Source of the DNA: Methanosphaerula palustris E1-9c
Lineage (GTDB): Archaea > Halobacteriota > Methanomicrobia > Methanomicrobiales > Methanospirillaceae
DNA length: 64,000 nucleotides
Assembly: GCF_000021965.1 (NCBI RefSeq)
Contig: NC_011832.1
Location: 1,178,001 to 1,242,000 of the forward strand
Direction of reading: 5' to 3'
Positions 46,386-55,844 of the stretch are shown in pieces. Numbering within the stretch: position 1 is the first letter of the stretch; each line of letters starts with the position of its first letter. The notes below the pieces were generated by a model. The model did not search any database and was not told where the DNA came from. It saw only the letters and a program-made list of their open reading frames with translations. A program made the position numbers and the translations under genes.

Positions 46386-47253
46386 TCTCATGCCACAGGT
46401 GCTGGTATCCTCGCTTCTCCAGCACCTCGCCGTCGAGCAGCACTCCGGGCTGGTCGGTCACTGCTCCGATCACGGTGGCATCAACCCCGGCGATCGGGTA
46501 CCGGTCCTGCGCACAGGTGAAGAGGAGTTCAAAGTCGCCGCCACCAAAGAGAGCCAATTCGAGTCCTTCTGCCGGCGGTACACCCGCCGGCCGCCTGAGC
46601 AATCGGGAACGAATCGTATACCCGACCGACGGATTTGCAGTCTGCAGATCGTACAGCGAGAGAGCAAGGCCGTCGCTGACGTCCATCATCGCACTCGCCC
46701 CTGCTCTGCCGATCGCCTGCCCCTCGGCGACTCTTGGCTGCGGTTCGATCAGGGTGTACCAGTGCTGTTTGAAGCCATGCAGCCCGGCCTCTGCCTCCCC
46801 CGGCACTCCGGTCATGCAGATCAGATCCCCGGCCCTGGAGCCCTGTCGCCGCACGACACGGTCTGGCATCACCGCCCCGATCCCGGTGGTGACCACCGTT
46901 AACTCCTCATGATGGTCGGTGTCCCCGCCGACGAGCCGGCATCCAAACCGCTCGCAGCAGGCGTAGGCCCCTGCCGTGATCCCGGCGAGCCGTTCACCCC
47001 GGTCGAGGCCGGCAGCCAGCAGCAGCCAGCACGGGGTGGCTCCCATGGAGGCGATGTCACTGATTGTGACTGCTGCACTCATCCACCCGATCTGCCAGTC
47101 GGTCATTCCGGTCGGAAAGTCGGTGGACTCGTGGAGCATATCGGTGGTCAATACCAGGCAGCGGCTGTCACATCTCACCACTGCACAGTCGTCAAGGGTC
47201 TGTTCGCTCCCGATGATCGCAGCGACCCCGGCGAGGAGAGCCCGATCATCCAT
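46378..47253 (-). CDS. thiL: Thiamine-monophosphate kinase
   Basis: 291 aa from the ATG at 47253, with GGAGGTG 8 nt upstream; the longer frame lacks a signal. AIR-synthase/ThiL fold: DDCAVVR, LTTDMLHESTDF, ISDIASMGATPCWLL, GGDT and MMDVSDGLALSL, with GGGDFELLFT in the C-terminal domain. Makes thiamine diphosphate from thiamine phosphate. The ATG overlaps the end of the COG2433 gene by 8 nt. Confidence 0.88.
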   Translation of the reverse strand: MDDRALLAGVAAIIGSEQTLDDCAVVRCDSRCLVLTTDMLHESTDFPTGMTDWQIGWMSAAVTISDIASMGATPCWLLLAAGLDRGERLAGITAGAYACCERFGCRLVGGDTDHHEELTVVTTGIGAVMPDRVVRRQGSRAGDLICMTGVPGEAEAGLHGFKQHWYTLIEPQPRVAEGQAIGRAGASAMMDVSDGLALSLYDLQTANPSVGYTIRSRLLRRPAGVPPAEGLELALFGGGDFELLFTCAQDRYPIAGVDATVIGAVTDQPGVLLDGEVLEKRGYQHLWHETR

Positions 47254-49255
47254 GCCGCTGCACCTCCTTGCCGCGTTCACTCCTGTACTCCAGGAATATC
47301 CCCTCAAGCAGATCTTTCTTCTTCTCCCGCCGGTACTCCTCCTGCCCGGTCTCCCATATGAGCAGTGCCACATCGACCTTCACCCTCTCTGCGAGCACGA
47401 TTCCTCCTTTCATCACAGCCCCGGTCTCCTCACCCGTGAGGAGCGGGAGTGCGAGTTCCCTGCAGACCTGCACCAGTTGAGGATCCATCTTTTCGTCCCC
47501 TTTCCCGACGATCAGCCCCCGAACACCGAGATCCACCAGGTCCCTGACCGTCGTCCTCCCCCAGCCGTCGACCTGCCTGATGAAGACCAGATCCCCGGGC
47601 TTGACCCCGACTCCGGCGGTCAGGGTTCTGACTGCGTCCCTGGTGAACGCAGCGAGGATCTTCACAGGGACCTGTTCCTCTGATTCGTCCTGCTGGATCG
47701 TCTCGATCTCTTTCAGCCGTTCGACCCGTTTCTTCAGACTTCTGGAGGTCCGCTCCTCCTTTCGAAGCCGTTTCTTCAGACTCTGGATCTCGGCATCCTT
47801 CCGTGCGACCTCAGCATCGGCCCGGATCGCCCGTCCCTGCACAGACCGGTCCCGGCTGAGCCGGTTCTGCAGCCGGCGGATCTCACGATCCTTCCCGTCC
47901 AGTTCATTCTGCATCTCCACCAGGAACCCACGCATTCTTTTAACTACGCCGTCGAGGTGGCTGACCTTTTCATCCAGAAGAGCGACTGCCGCCCCAGCAG
48001 CCTCGGCCGAAAGTTCAGGGGCACGATGTGGTGGGGGCGGTGATGCGGGTACTGCAGGAACGGCACCCCGTGCTCGAAGCCCGCCGATCACCTGTTCGAG
48101 GGACTGGCCCCGGATGACCCCAGCCCTGACCTCGTCCAGATCGTAGCCCGCAGGCACCCGGCGGAGCAGACTCTGGAACTTGTTCTTATACTGCCGATAC
48201 GCGTCCAGGGCCGCAGAGAGCGAGTCACGTTCATGATCGTTCCTGTACGGATACGGGCGAGCCAGTTCCAGTTTGTTCTCCACGGAGAGGTCCTGCCTGG
48301 GCGAATACCCGACCGCGCTGAATGACCGTCTGATCTTCTCCACCGAGAAGGGCATCACCTCGACATCTGAGGCGATGACCAGTGGTCTGCCGGCCTTGCA
48401 GAGTTCTTCGACCAGGTCGGCGGATGTCATCTGGCGCGAACTGTTCAGTATAACCAGATTCCCGTCCAGGTCGAGGGCTGCGTACCCGATCGTGGTCCCG
48501 GGGTCGACCCCGACGATCAGATACTTCGGCTTGCCGGTCAGCGGTTCAAACCGGATCCGCTCCAGTTTTTTGCCGCTGATCCGGACCTGCACATCTGCAC
48601 CCCGATAGGTGCTGACCGGGATCCGGTCCCTGGAGGCAGCTACTTCAAAGGCTACCCGTGAGGCGCCGCCGAACGCCCGCATCTCCTTCTTCTGATACTT
48701 CAGCCCTGCATTGATCAGGGCCACCTCGACGTCCCGGCCCCAGCGCTGGACCCCGCCGTGTATCTTTCTGACATACCGGTTCTGGCTCCACCCCCCTTTC
48801 CCTGGGGAGCGATGCCTGGAGACCACGATCTCGGTGGCGTTCTCAAACGCGATCACCTGTGCCCCTGCCCCGAGCGAGGCGACCTGTCCGATCGTCCTGG
48901 CCTCGTCGAATGGCGAAAGTTTGTTAAATTTGATGTTGAACCGGCCTGCCACCTTGGCCAGACTCTCTGTCCGATCGCCGCCGGTCACCTGGACCAGCCT
49001 GGTCTGTGGTGGCAGGACCTGGAGCAGGGCATAGAGTTCACGCTGGTCAGCGGCCAGTTCCTGGATGCTGTCGACTGCCAGGATGTCGGGTCGTTCGGTA
49101 TTGAGCAACCGGAGCAGGCGGAACTGCGAGACCTCCTCCTCTGCTACGATCTCCCCGTCCACGAGCCGGACCAGTGCATACATCGGTCGCCTGGACCGGG
49201 AACGAACAGATCCTTTGATGATATCGGTTGCAAATATCGTCAGGTGATCACGCAT
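47246..49255 (-). CDS. COG2433/DUF460 RNase H-like nuclease
   Basis: 669 aa. Two RNase H-like halves are visible, the second starting YLIVGVDPGTTIGYAALDLDGN at about 248, with NDHERDSLSAALDAYRQYK near 350. A long coiled coil follows (about 430-540, with LRKEERTSRSLKKRVERLK), then a C-terminal small domain. This is the archaeal DUF460 protein, predicted to be a nuclease or RNA-binding factor. It lies in an overlapping operon Rio2 - COG2433 - thiL (16-nt and 8-nt overlaps). Confidence 0.9.
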   Translation of the reverse strand: MRDHLTIFATDIIKGSVRSRSRRPMYALVRLVDGEIVAEEEVSQFRLLRLLNTERPDILAVDSIQELAADQRELYALLQVLPPQTRLVQVTGGDRTESLAKVAGRFNIKFNKLSPFDEARTIGQVASLGAGAQVIAFENATEIVVSRHRSPGKGGWSQNRYVRKIHGGVQRWGRDVEVALINAGLKYQKKEMRAFGGASRVAFEVAASRDRIPVSTYRGADVQVRISGKKLERIRFEPLTGKPKYLIVGVDPGTTIGYAALDLDGNLVILNSSRQMTSADLVEELCKAGRPLVIASDVEVMPFSVEKIRRSFSAVGYSPRQDLSVENKLELARPYPYRNDHERDSLSAALDAYRQYKNKFQSLLRRVPAGYDLDEVRAGVIRGQSLEQVIGGLRARGAVPAVPASPPPPHRAPELSAEAAGAAVALLDEKVSHLDGVVKRMRGFLVEMQNELDGKDREIRRLQNRLSRDRSVQGRAIRADAEVARKDAEIQSLKKRLRKEERTSRSLKKRVERLKEIETIQQDESEEQVPVKILAAFTRDAVRTLTAGVGVKPGDLVFIRQVDGWGRTTVRDLVDLGVRGLIVGKGDEKMDPQLVQVCRELALPLLTGEETGAVMKGGIVLAERVKVDVALLIWETGQEEYRREKKKDLLEGIFLEYRSERGKEVQRHG

Positions 49256-50097
49256 TGCACGATCTCTTCCAGTGCATATGAGAGATTATACTTTCGTTTG
49301 AAGTAGGCGATCAGGTTGCCGAGATCGTTCTCCAGTATGGGGATCGCATTCGGATGTGCCGGCTCGATCCACTGCGGCCAATCGATCAGCGTGACCTCCC
49401 CGTCGCTGACCATGATATTGAACTCGCTCATGTCTGCATGGATCACTCCGCACAGGTAGGCAGCCCTGATGTTTCTGATGATCTCGTCGAAGACCTCCTC
49501 CGGAGCTTCGAGTGTGCACTTGTTCAGGTTCACACCCGGGATGAACGACATCACGATCACATGCCGGTTATGGTCGATCGGTAGCGGGACGTTGACCGAC
49601 TCGTGAAGTATCTTTAAGGCTGCGAACTCACGCTCTGCAGAGAGGCGGGAGGCGTAGAGCCATGAGCAGTGGGTCGACCCGGGCATGTACTCCCGGTTCA
49701 CCCTGGCCGACTGGAACGAGCGCTGTCCGACCCGATGGAACTTCAATGCAACCGGACCGAGCCCGAGCGCCTCGAAGACCCTGGACTCCTTTCCCTCTCC
49801 AATCAGGCAGCCGAGCGATGAGATCGTCTTTTTTTTGGCCAGGGCATGAAGGGCCATCGAATCGTACCCGTTGAAGATCAGCGAGTAGCCCTCGTACGGG
49901 ACCACGTCGTACCTGATCATGTCCCGGGCGATCAGCCTTCTCAGCCTGAAATCCAGTTCTGAATCGGAGAACTTGGTCGCCTTCTTAATAATTTCAAGCG
50001 GAACCCACTGGTAATGCTTCATCAACTGTTCGAGGGCGAGCAGGATCTTGACCTCATAGGGATGGAGAGTCCTGATGGTATCTGCTGAAAGTGGCAT
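49240..50097 (-). CDS. rio2: RIO2-type serine/threonine protein kinase
   Basis: 285 aa from the ATG at 50097 (GGGTG upstream). N-terminal winged helix (LHPYEVKILLALEQLMKHYQ and FRLRRLIARDMIR) followed by a RIO kinase domain: LIGEGKESRVFEA for ATP, VALKFHRVG with the Lys, VIHADMSEFNIMV catalytic loop and LIDWPQWIE with the metal Asp. RIO2 acts in small-subunit maturation. Confidence 0.95.
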   Translation of the reverse strand: MPLSADTIRTLHPYEVKILLALEQLMKHYQWVPLEIIKKATKFSDSELDFRLRRLIARDMIRYDVVPYEGYSLIFNGYDSMALHALAKKKTISSLGCLIGEGKESRVFEALGLGPVALKFHRVGQRSFQSARVNREYMPGSTHCSWLYASRLSAEREFAALKILHESVNVPLPIDHNRHVIVMSFIPGVNLNKCTLEAPEEVFDEIIRNIRAAYLCGVIHADMSEFNIMVSDGEVTLIDWPQWIEPAHPNAIPILENDLGNLIAYFKRKYNLSYALEEIVQCVIT

Positions 50098-50141
50098 GTA
50101 CTCTACACCCTTTATGTGGGAGGAGATAAAAGAGTGATTGC

Positions 50142-50921
50142 ATGCTCCCCATCCCCGGTACCACGTGCTCCCGGTGCAGGCGCCCGGCCGTGATCGTCCA
50201 GCAGTACTCCGGTCTCTCGCTCTGCGAGGAGCACCTCCGGCGTGATCTTGAGACCAAGGCCAAGCGGCTGATCCGGCAGCACCACTGGGTCCGGGCGGGT
50301 GGTTCCATCGCGGTCGCACTCAGCGGACGTATCGCGAGCAGTGCTCTCCTCCTCTTTCTCCAACAGCTCCTTGCCGACCGGCGGGATCTGACCCTGATTG
50401 CGTTCACACTCTATCAGGGGGATGCAGCCTCACCTGCCCTGCTGCAGGCGTCAGCCCTGGCCAGTGCGCTCGGGATCACCTGGCAGCCGATCCTGTGCAG
50501 ATGGCTGGCGTCAAATCCGGGAGATTTCGTTCAGCACTGTTGCTCTGCAGCGGCAGTTCTTGGGGCTGATGCGGTCGCTGTCGGGGAGACCCTTGATGAT
50601 CGGGCTGTAACGGTCCTCACTAAGGTCTGCAGCGGTGAGCAGCGCACCCTGGTCGGGGCCGGCCCTGACTGTGGAATAAGGGATCGTGTGTCGGTGATCA
50701 CTCCGTTTTCAGGGATCCCATTTGACGAGGTGGCGGTCTATGCGGGATCACTTCCGGTTGTTCCACTGCCGTCCCGGGTTCCTGACCCCGGAAGCCTTAG
50801 TGGAGCGGTCGATGCGATCGTTGCCGCGTATAGTGTCAACCATCCGAGCACCCGGTATGCCCTTCTCTCGGTATACGAGCAACTCGCGGTGCTGAATAAC
50901 CCTGGGGATGGGACGCCGTGA
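50142..50921 (+). CDS. Degenerate CTU1/TtuA-like tRNA-thiolation paralog
   Basis: 259 aa. The N-terminal zinc finger CSRCRRP...LCEEHL at 9-31 and the following helix are those of archaeal CTU1/TtuA 2-thiouridine synthases. The PP-loop SGGxDS, however, reads ALSGRIASSALLL, and the LCxxCG motif for the cluster is replaced by ILCRWLASN; only GETLDDRAVTV recalls the GHNLDD motif. It is probably inactive as an ATP pyrophosphatase and may be a regulatory or structural partner. The next gene, a potassium channel, overlaps its stop by 4 nt. It starts 44 nt from the divergent rio2. Confidence 0.7.
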   Translation: MLPIPGTTCSRCRRPAVIVQQYSGLSLCEEHLRRDLETKAKRLIRQHHWVRAGGSIAVALSGRIASSALLLFLQQLLADRRDLTLIAFTLYQGDAASPALLQASALASALGITWQPILCRWLASNPGDFVQHCCSAAAVLGADAVAVGETLDDRAVTVLTKVCSGEQRTLVGAGPDCGIRDRVSVITPFSGIPFDEVAVYAGSLPVVPLPSRVPDPGSLSGAVDAIVAAYSVNHPSTRYALLSVYEQLAVLNNPGDGTP

Positions 50922-52627
50922 TCGTCTCCACCCTCCGTTCCATCAGCCGCTGGATTACCCGCACCGCTTCGACGCAGCGGATCCGAATATATCTGGTCAT
51001 CTTTCTGGTTCAGATCACCGCATACACACTGATATTTCATGCCCTCTACCCGCTGACCGAGCAGAAGCCCATCTCCTGGGTGGGAGCCCTCTTCTTTGTC
51101 ATAGAGACCATGACCACGACCGGCTATGGGGACCTCCTCCCGTTTTATAACCAGATCACGCAGGCCTTCTCGATGGTGATGATCGTGACCGGGGTGGTGA
51201 TGATCTTCATGGTGATCCCGTTGCTGTTCACCCCGTACCTGACTCAACTGGTCAAGCCCACACCCCCGCGTCGCCCTCCTCACATCCTCCGGGATCACGT
51301 AGTGATCATGGGATACGACGATCAGGCCAGGTCTCTGATCGAGAGCCTGATGATCGAGGAGATCGACGTCGTGATCGTGGAGGCTGACGAGGAGACTGCG
51401 ATGAGGGCCACGATGCGATACCGAAGGCACGCATATGTGATCTGGGGGGAATACACCCACCCAGCCACCCATGCTCATGCCTGTGTCAGCACTGCACGTT
51501 ATGTGATCGTCAATGGGGACGAGCGTTCGACGGCCAACATCATCCTCGGGATTCGGGAGATCACAGATGCCCATATCATTGCGGTCGTGGATAATCTCTC
51601 GTTTGATCGGTATCTTCGGTATGCCGGTGCCGAGTACGTCTTCTCCCCGAAGAACTCGACCGGCAAGATCCTGGCTCGCCATGCGCTCGTGACCCCGGAC
51701 ATTGCGGCGGTCGTCGATGTTATTGGTTCGGATCTCCCGTTTTCACTCGCCAATCCGCAGAGTCAGTCGCTCTGGCTGATAAAGATCCCAATCCTTCCCG
51801 GGACACGGGTTGTGAACCGAACGATCCGAGAACTCGATCTCTTTCAGCGTTATAACGTCAATATCGTGATCCTCTGGCATGCCGGGGAATTCCTGCTCAC
51901 CCCTGATCCTGACAAGGTGATCGACACCCGGACAATGCTCTTTCTCATCGGGAAGGCGGAGGATATCGCCAGCGCGATAGAAGCACTCTTCCTGCCCCCC
52001 GATGGAGATAAAACCTTCGCCGTGATCGCCGGGTTTGGGGATGTCGGGGCAGCGGCCTATAAGGAACTGACCGGAAAGGGGATCGAGTGTGTGGTGGTCG
52101 ATCAGCACCCCCAGACAAGCCCGTCGGTGATCGGTAATGCAGAGGACGAAGAGGTCCTCAAGAAGACGCATCTTGAGAAGGCACAGATCTGCATCGTCGC
52201 TCTGAACGATGACAGTGTCAACATCTTTACGACCCTGATGGCACGAAATATCAACCCGGATCTGAAGATCTTTGCCCGTGCCAATCATGCAGGGTCTGTC
52301 GACAAACTTTACCGGGCAGGAGCCGACTTTGTCGCGCTTCAGCCGACGATCGGCGGGCAGACGATAGCAGGGATTGTCCTCGCAGATCATGTGAAGATCC
52401 TGCTCGATCTCCCTGGCGGGCAGAAAGTGGTGATGAAGCACTGGATGAAGAGCCATGCTCGGACGGTCAACTGGCTCGAGCGGAAGAGCGGCGTCCGGGT
52501 GCTCGGGGTCGAGGGCTCGAGCCGGTCCCTGGTCCGGCCGAACGGTGATGAAGTTCTGCTCGAAGGGGATAAGGTGATTCTGATGGGTGAGGTTAAGATG
52601 TTGAAACGGTGTATACAATTAATGTAG
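50918..52627 (+). CDS. Potassium channel with two RCK/TrkA domains
   Basis: 569 aa. Residues 1-110 have two transmembrane helices with a pore loop and the selectivity filter TTTGYGDLLPF, as in MthK-type channels. Two cytosolic RCK units follow: the first HVVIMGYDDQARSLIESL (degenerate dinucleotide motif) and a TrkA-C part (SLWLIKIPILPGTRVVNRTI), the second FAVIAGFGDVGAAAYKELTG with GNAEDEEVLKKTHLEKAQI. Both TrkA-C domains are present. Gating by Ca2+, NAD or ATP is typical for the family. Co-translated with the CTU1-like gene upstream and nadE downstream. Confidence 0.92.
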   Translation: MIVSTLRSISRWITRTASTQRIRIYLVIFLVQITAYTLIFHALYPLTEQKPISWVGALFFVIETMTTTGYGDLLPFYNQITQAFSMVMIVTGVVMIFMVIPLLFTPYLTQLVKPTPPRRPPHILRDHVVIMGYDDQARSLIESLMIEEIDVVIVEADEETAMRATMRYRRHAYVIWGEYTHPATHAHACVSTARYVIVNGDERSTANIILGIREITDAHIIAVVDNLSFDRYLRYAGAEYVFSPKNSTGKILARHALVTPDIAAVVDVIGSDLPFSLANPQSQSLWLIKIPILPGTRVVNRTIRELDLFQRYNVNIVILWHAGEFLLTPDPDKVIDTRTMLFLIGKAEDIASAIEALFLPPDGDKTFAVIAGFGDVGAAAYKELTGKGIECVVVDQHPQTSPSVIGNAEDEEVLKKTHLEKAQICIVALNDDSVNIFTTLMARNINPDLKIFARANHAGSVDKLYRAGADFVALQPTIGGQTIAGIVLADHVKILLDLPGGQKVVMKHWMKSHARTVNWLERKSGVRVLGVEGSSRSLVRPNGDEVLLEGDKVILMGEVKMLKRCIQLM

Positions 52628-52638
52628 GTGAAAGAGCA

Positions 52639-53400
52639 TTGGCAACAGAAGAACGCGGATGTGTACTTGGACGGATTGAGCAGATGATACGTCATACCAT
52701 CTGGTCCAGTGGATCAGAGGGGCTCGTGGTCGGACTCAGCGGCGGGATCGACTCGGCAGTGGCCGCGGCGCTCTGTTGCAGGGCTGTCGGACCTGAACAG
52801 GTGCTTGGCGTCAGCCTCCCGACCAGTGTCACGCCTCCTTCGGACATGGAGGATGCGGCCGACCTGGCCGCGGCGCTTGGGATCCAGCATCTCATCCAGC
52901 CGATCGATCCGATCCTGGCGGCCTATACCGGCCTGGAGGGATACCGGGAGACGCCGTACCTGAACGGGAACCTGATGGCCCGGACCCGGATGACAGTGCT
53001 GTATTACTATGCCAACCGGGACCACCGCCTGGTCTGTGGAACCTCGAACCGGACCGAGTACCTGCTCGGATACTGCACAAAATTCGGCGATAACGCAGCA
53101 GATCTGCAGCCTATCCTTCACCTCTACAAAGAGGATGTCTATACCCTGGCGGCAGATTTTCCGATTCCACCGGCGATCATCAGCAAACCTCCTTCGGCCG
53201 GCCTCTGGCACGGGCAGAGCGACGAGCAGGAGCTTGGTCTGACCTATCCTGAGATCGACGCAGCGCTCAGGTCCCTGCAGGCACATCAGTGGGTGGCCAG
53301 CGGACCGGTCGAGGAGCAGATCCTCGCCAAGGTCAAAAATTCAACGCATAAGAGGGTGGCCTGCCCTAACCTTTTAGCAGGTCACGAAGGGCCAGAGTAA
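52639..53400 (+). CDS. nadE: NH3-dependent NAD+ synthetase
   Basis: 253 aa from a TTG at 52639, because AGGTGA lies 8 nt upstream and only 11 nt separate it from the channel's stop; a GTG at 52609 overlaps the channel. N-type ATP pyrophosphatase: VGLSGGIDSAVAAALCC (about 33-49), CGTSNRTEYLLGYCTKFGDN and KPPSAGLWHGQSDEQELG. No glutaminase domain, so ammonia is used. Its 3' end overlaps the convergent pgi gene by 35 nt. Confidence 0.93.
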   Translation: MATEERGCVLGRIEQMIRHTIWSSGSEGLVVGLSGGIDSAVAAALCCRAVGPEQVLGVSLPTSVTPPSDMEDAADLAAALGIQHLIQPIDPILAAYTGLEGYRETPYLNGNLMARTRMTVLYYYANRDHRLVCGTSNRTEYLLGYCTKFGDNAADLQPILHLYKEDVYTLAADFPIPPAIISKPPSAGLWHGQSDEQELGLTYPEIDAALRSLQAHQWVASGPVEEQILAKVKNSTHKRVACPNLLAGHEGPE

Positions 53401-54076
53401 ATTTATCCGGGGCATTTAAGACTTCAAGGGCCTGGTAGTTTCCGATCAGGTCATAGAGTCGTCCGGTTGTCGGGATCTGGAGCGGTTCCAGCGAAGGGGG
53501 GGTGATCCGCCGGAGTGGCGGTATTGCAGGATAGTATGGGTTCTTCACAAACTCGCCCCCTTCCATCTCGTAGTAGGCCCCTCCTTTCAGTTCCTCGTAG
53601 ATTCCGTACTCGCTCTGAAACCTGGTCGAGACGAGGTTTGCCATCACCAGCGTCTCGTGGACCGGGTTGATCGTCACATGCCCGTACTCAGGTGGGATCA
53701 GCACCATATCCCCGGCAGCGGCGTCAACGACCACGATATCAGTGAGATCCTTGCGCTGGAGCAGGTAATGGGCCCGCCCCTCCAGCACCTGGTACATCTC
53801 GGGATAACTGACTCCAGCAGGGCCGGCCGGGTGGTAATGTCCCTTGGTCTTGGCGTACTCGATACCACAGGTGCCGGCCGGGATCACCGTGATGTCGTAC
53901 CTGAGGGTATGATCCTGTAACCAGGTGCGGTCTGTGTCTGATTCGGTCACATCCCGGTACATGGTATACAGTGGTCCGCTGATCGAGCAGTTGGGATCTG
54001 CCATCACCTCTCGCATCTCCTCACCTGTTCTGACCTGAGGTTCTGGTAAGTGCCCTCCCCGCCACGATATCATCAT
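53366..54076 (-). CDS. pgi: Cupin-type glucose-6-phosphate isomerase
   Basis: 236 aa. Archaeal cupin Pgi: the metal-binding motif GHYHPAGPAGVSYPEMYQV with a second cupin motif PPEYGHVTINPVHE, and the N-terminal TEYAKTKG lead. Isomerises glucose-6-P and fructose-6-P in sugar metabolism. Single gene. Confidence 0.93.
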   Translation of the reverse strand: MMISWRGGHLPEPQVRTGEEMREVMADPNCSISGPLYTMYRDVTESDTDRTWLQDHTLRYDITVIPAGTCGIEYAKTKGHYHPAGPAGVSYPEMYQVLEGRAHYLLQRKDLTDIVVVDAAAGDMVLIPPEYGHVTINPVHETLVMANLVSTRFQSEYGIYEELKGGAYYEMEGGEFVKNPYYPAIPPLRRITPPSLEPLQIPTTGRLYDLIGNYQALEVLNAPDKFTLALRDLLKG

Positions 54077-54175
54077 TTCCTGTTCATAGGCGTTCCTTAT
54101 TGATATAGGCTTCCGAAATTGAAGGATCCAGAACCAGATGAACGAAATACTATCCAGGTAGGTTTATGCCTTTGG

Positions 54176-55732
54176 ATGAATACAGTCATCGTGTACATGA
54201 ACGATCACCACGATGTCGACCTGAAGGGTATTGCATGGAATGCTATGGGGAAGTATGGTTTCTCCCCTGAGTTCCCTCATTCTGTCATCAGGGAGGTCAA
54301 CGCCATGGATGCGAGGCTATCCCAGAAGAGTCTGATGGATGTCAGGGATATGCGGTCCCTCCTCTGGTCGTCCATCGATAATAACGACTCGCTGGATCTC
54401 GATCAAATAGAGTACTGCGAACGCAGGCCGGATGACGAGATCCTGGTCTGGATTGCGATAGCGGATGTTGATCGGTATGTCCGGAGACAGTTGCAGACCG
54501 ATCTTCACGCCGCCCATAATGGGACCTCGGTCTATACCGGGATAGAGACCTTTCCGATGCTCCCGGACCGGCTCTCAAAGGGGATATCATCCCTTCTGCC
54601 CGGCCAGGACCGGATGGCGATCGTGATCGAATATACGGTTCTCCCGGACGGAAGCACCCGTCATGGCGAACCGTACCGGGCTCTGGTGACCAACAGGGCG
54701 AAACTCATCTACGAAGAGGTCGGCGACTGGCTGGAGGGGACTCGCGGTGTTCCCCAAACGGTCAGAGATATCCCCGGTCTGGATGATCAGATCCGCCTGC
54801 AGCACGAGGTAACCGTGCGGCTGCAGGGATACCGGAGAGAGCAGGGGGCACTGGTGCTGAACACCGTCGAGGCCCAGCCGGTTGTGAAGGGGGGCGTGGT
54901 CAGGGATCTGGTGATACAGAGACAGAACCAGGCGCGGTGCCTGATCGAGGAGTTCATGGTCGCAGCCAACGGAACCTTGGTGGATTATCTGGGGAGAGCC
55001 GGCGTACCCATGATCCAGCGGGTCGTCCGGGTACCAAAAAACTGGGATGGGATTGTGGTGACGGCTGCGCGGTACCATCAGTCCCTGCCCCGAAATCCGG
55101 ATGCAAAGGCTCTCTCAAAGTTCCTGATCCGGCAGAAAAAAGCAGACCCTGAACGTTTCCCCGACCTCTCGCTGACAATCGTGAAACTTCTCGGGGCTGG
55201 AGAGTACATGATGCTCGCACCGGGTAGTGAACCATTTGGTCACTTCTCGCTGGCCGTCACCGACTATACCCATGCTACAGCCCCAAACCGGCGGTATGTC
55301 GACATCATCAATCAGCGGCTCCTCAAGTCGGTCCTCGATAGAGAACCATGCCCATACACGGTGGACGAACTGGTCTCCCTCTCCACCTGGTTGACCGGTC
55401 GCGAGAAGGCATCCAAGAAGGTCGAACGGTTCATGCGAAAGGCTGTGGCCGCTGTGCTCCTGCATGACAGAATAGGTGAACACTTTGCGGCGCTGGTCAC
55501 CGGTGCCTCTGAGAAAGGTACCTACGTCAGGCTCATCTCACCTCCGGCCGAGGGGAGGGTACTATCCGGTGAAGGCAATCTCCTGGTCGGTCAGAAGATC
55601 ACGGTCCGGCTGGTGAGGGCCGATCCCTACAGCGGTTTCATCGACTTTGCATGCATCGGCAGAGAAGCGAGTCGAACTGGACCGCGGGCATTCTCCGGTC
55701 ACACAGTTGTCCCGCGCCGGCACACCCCCTGA
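54176..55732 (+). CDS. RNase II/R family exoribonuclease (RNB domain)
   Basis: 518 aa from the ATG at 54176 (ATG 54197 is an alternative; the outer TTG 54119 has no signal). Central RNB domain with NDSLDLDQIEYCERR (the metal-binding Asp cluster, usually D-x4-DDA), LPDRLSKGISSLLPG and TDYTHATAPNRRYVDII. A short C-terminal OB-like region ends the protein; the usual N-terminal cold-shock domains are missing, as in other archaeal RNB proteins. Likely 3'-5' RNA turnover. A TATA-like TTGATATAGG lies near 54092-54101. Confidence 0.9.
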   Translation: MNTVIVYMNDHHDVDLKGIAWNAMGKYGFSPEFPHSVIREVNAMDARLSQKSLMDVRDMRSLLWSSIDNNDSLDLDQIEYCERRPDDEILVWIAIADVDRYVRRQLQTDLHAAHNGTSVYTGIETFPMLPDRLSKGISSLLPGQDRMAIVIEYTVLPDGSTRHGEPYRALVTNRAKLIYEEVGDWLEGTRGVPQTVRDIPGLDDQIRLQHEVTVRLQGYRREQGALVLNTVEAQPVVKGGVVRDLVIQRQNQARCLIEEFMVAANGTLVDYLGRAGVPMIQRVVRVPKNWDGIVVTAARYHQSLPRNPDAKALSKFLIRQKKADPERFPDLSLTIVKLLGAGEYMMLAPGSEPFGHFSLAVTDYTHATAPNRRYVDIINQRLLKSVLDREPCPYTVDELVSLSTWLTGREKASKKVERFMRKAVAAVLLHDRIGEHFAALVTGASEKGTYVRLISPPAEGRVLSGEGNLLVGQKITVRLVRADPYSGFIDFACIGREASRTGPRAFSGHTVVPRRHTP

Positions 55733-55844
55733 CGTTTGTTAAGCACTGTCTGGCCAGTTCCACATCCTGTTCAGCCATGCCGGGTGTTAACCTGCTGTCT
55801 CTGAAATATTCAGGAGATCAATTAAAGGTGGTGAGGGGAATGAC

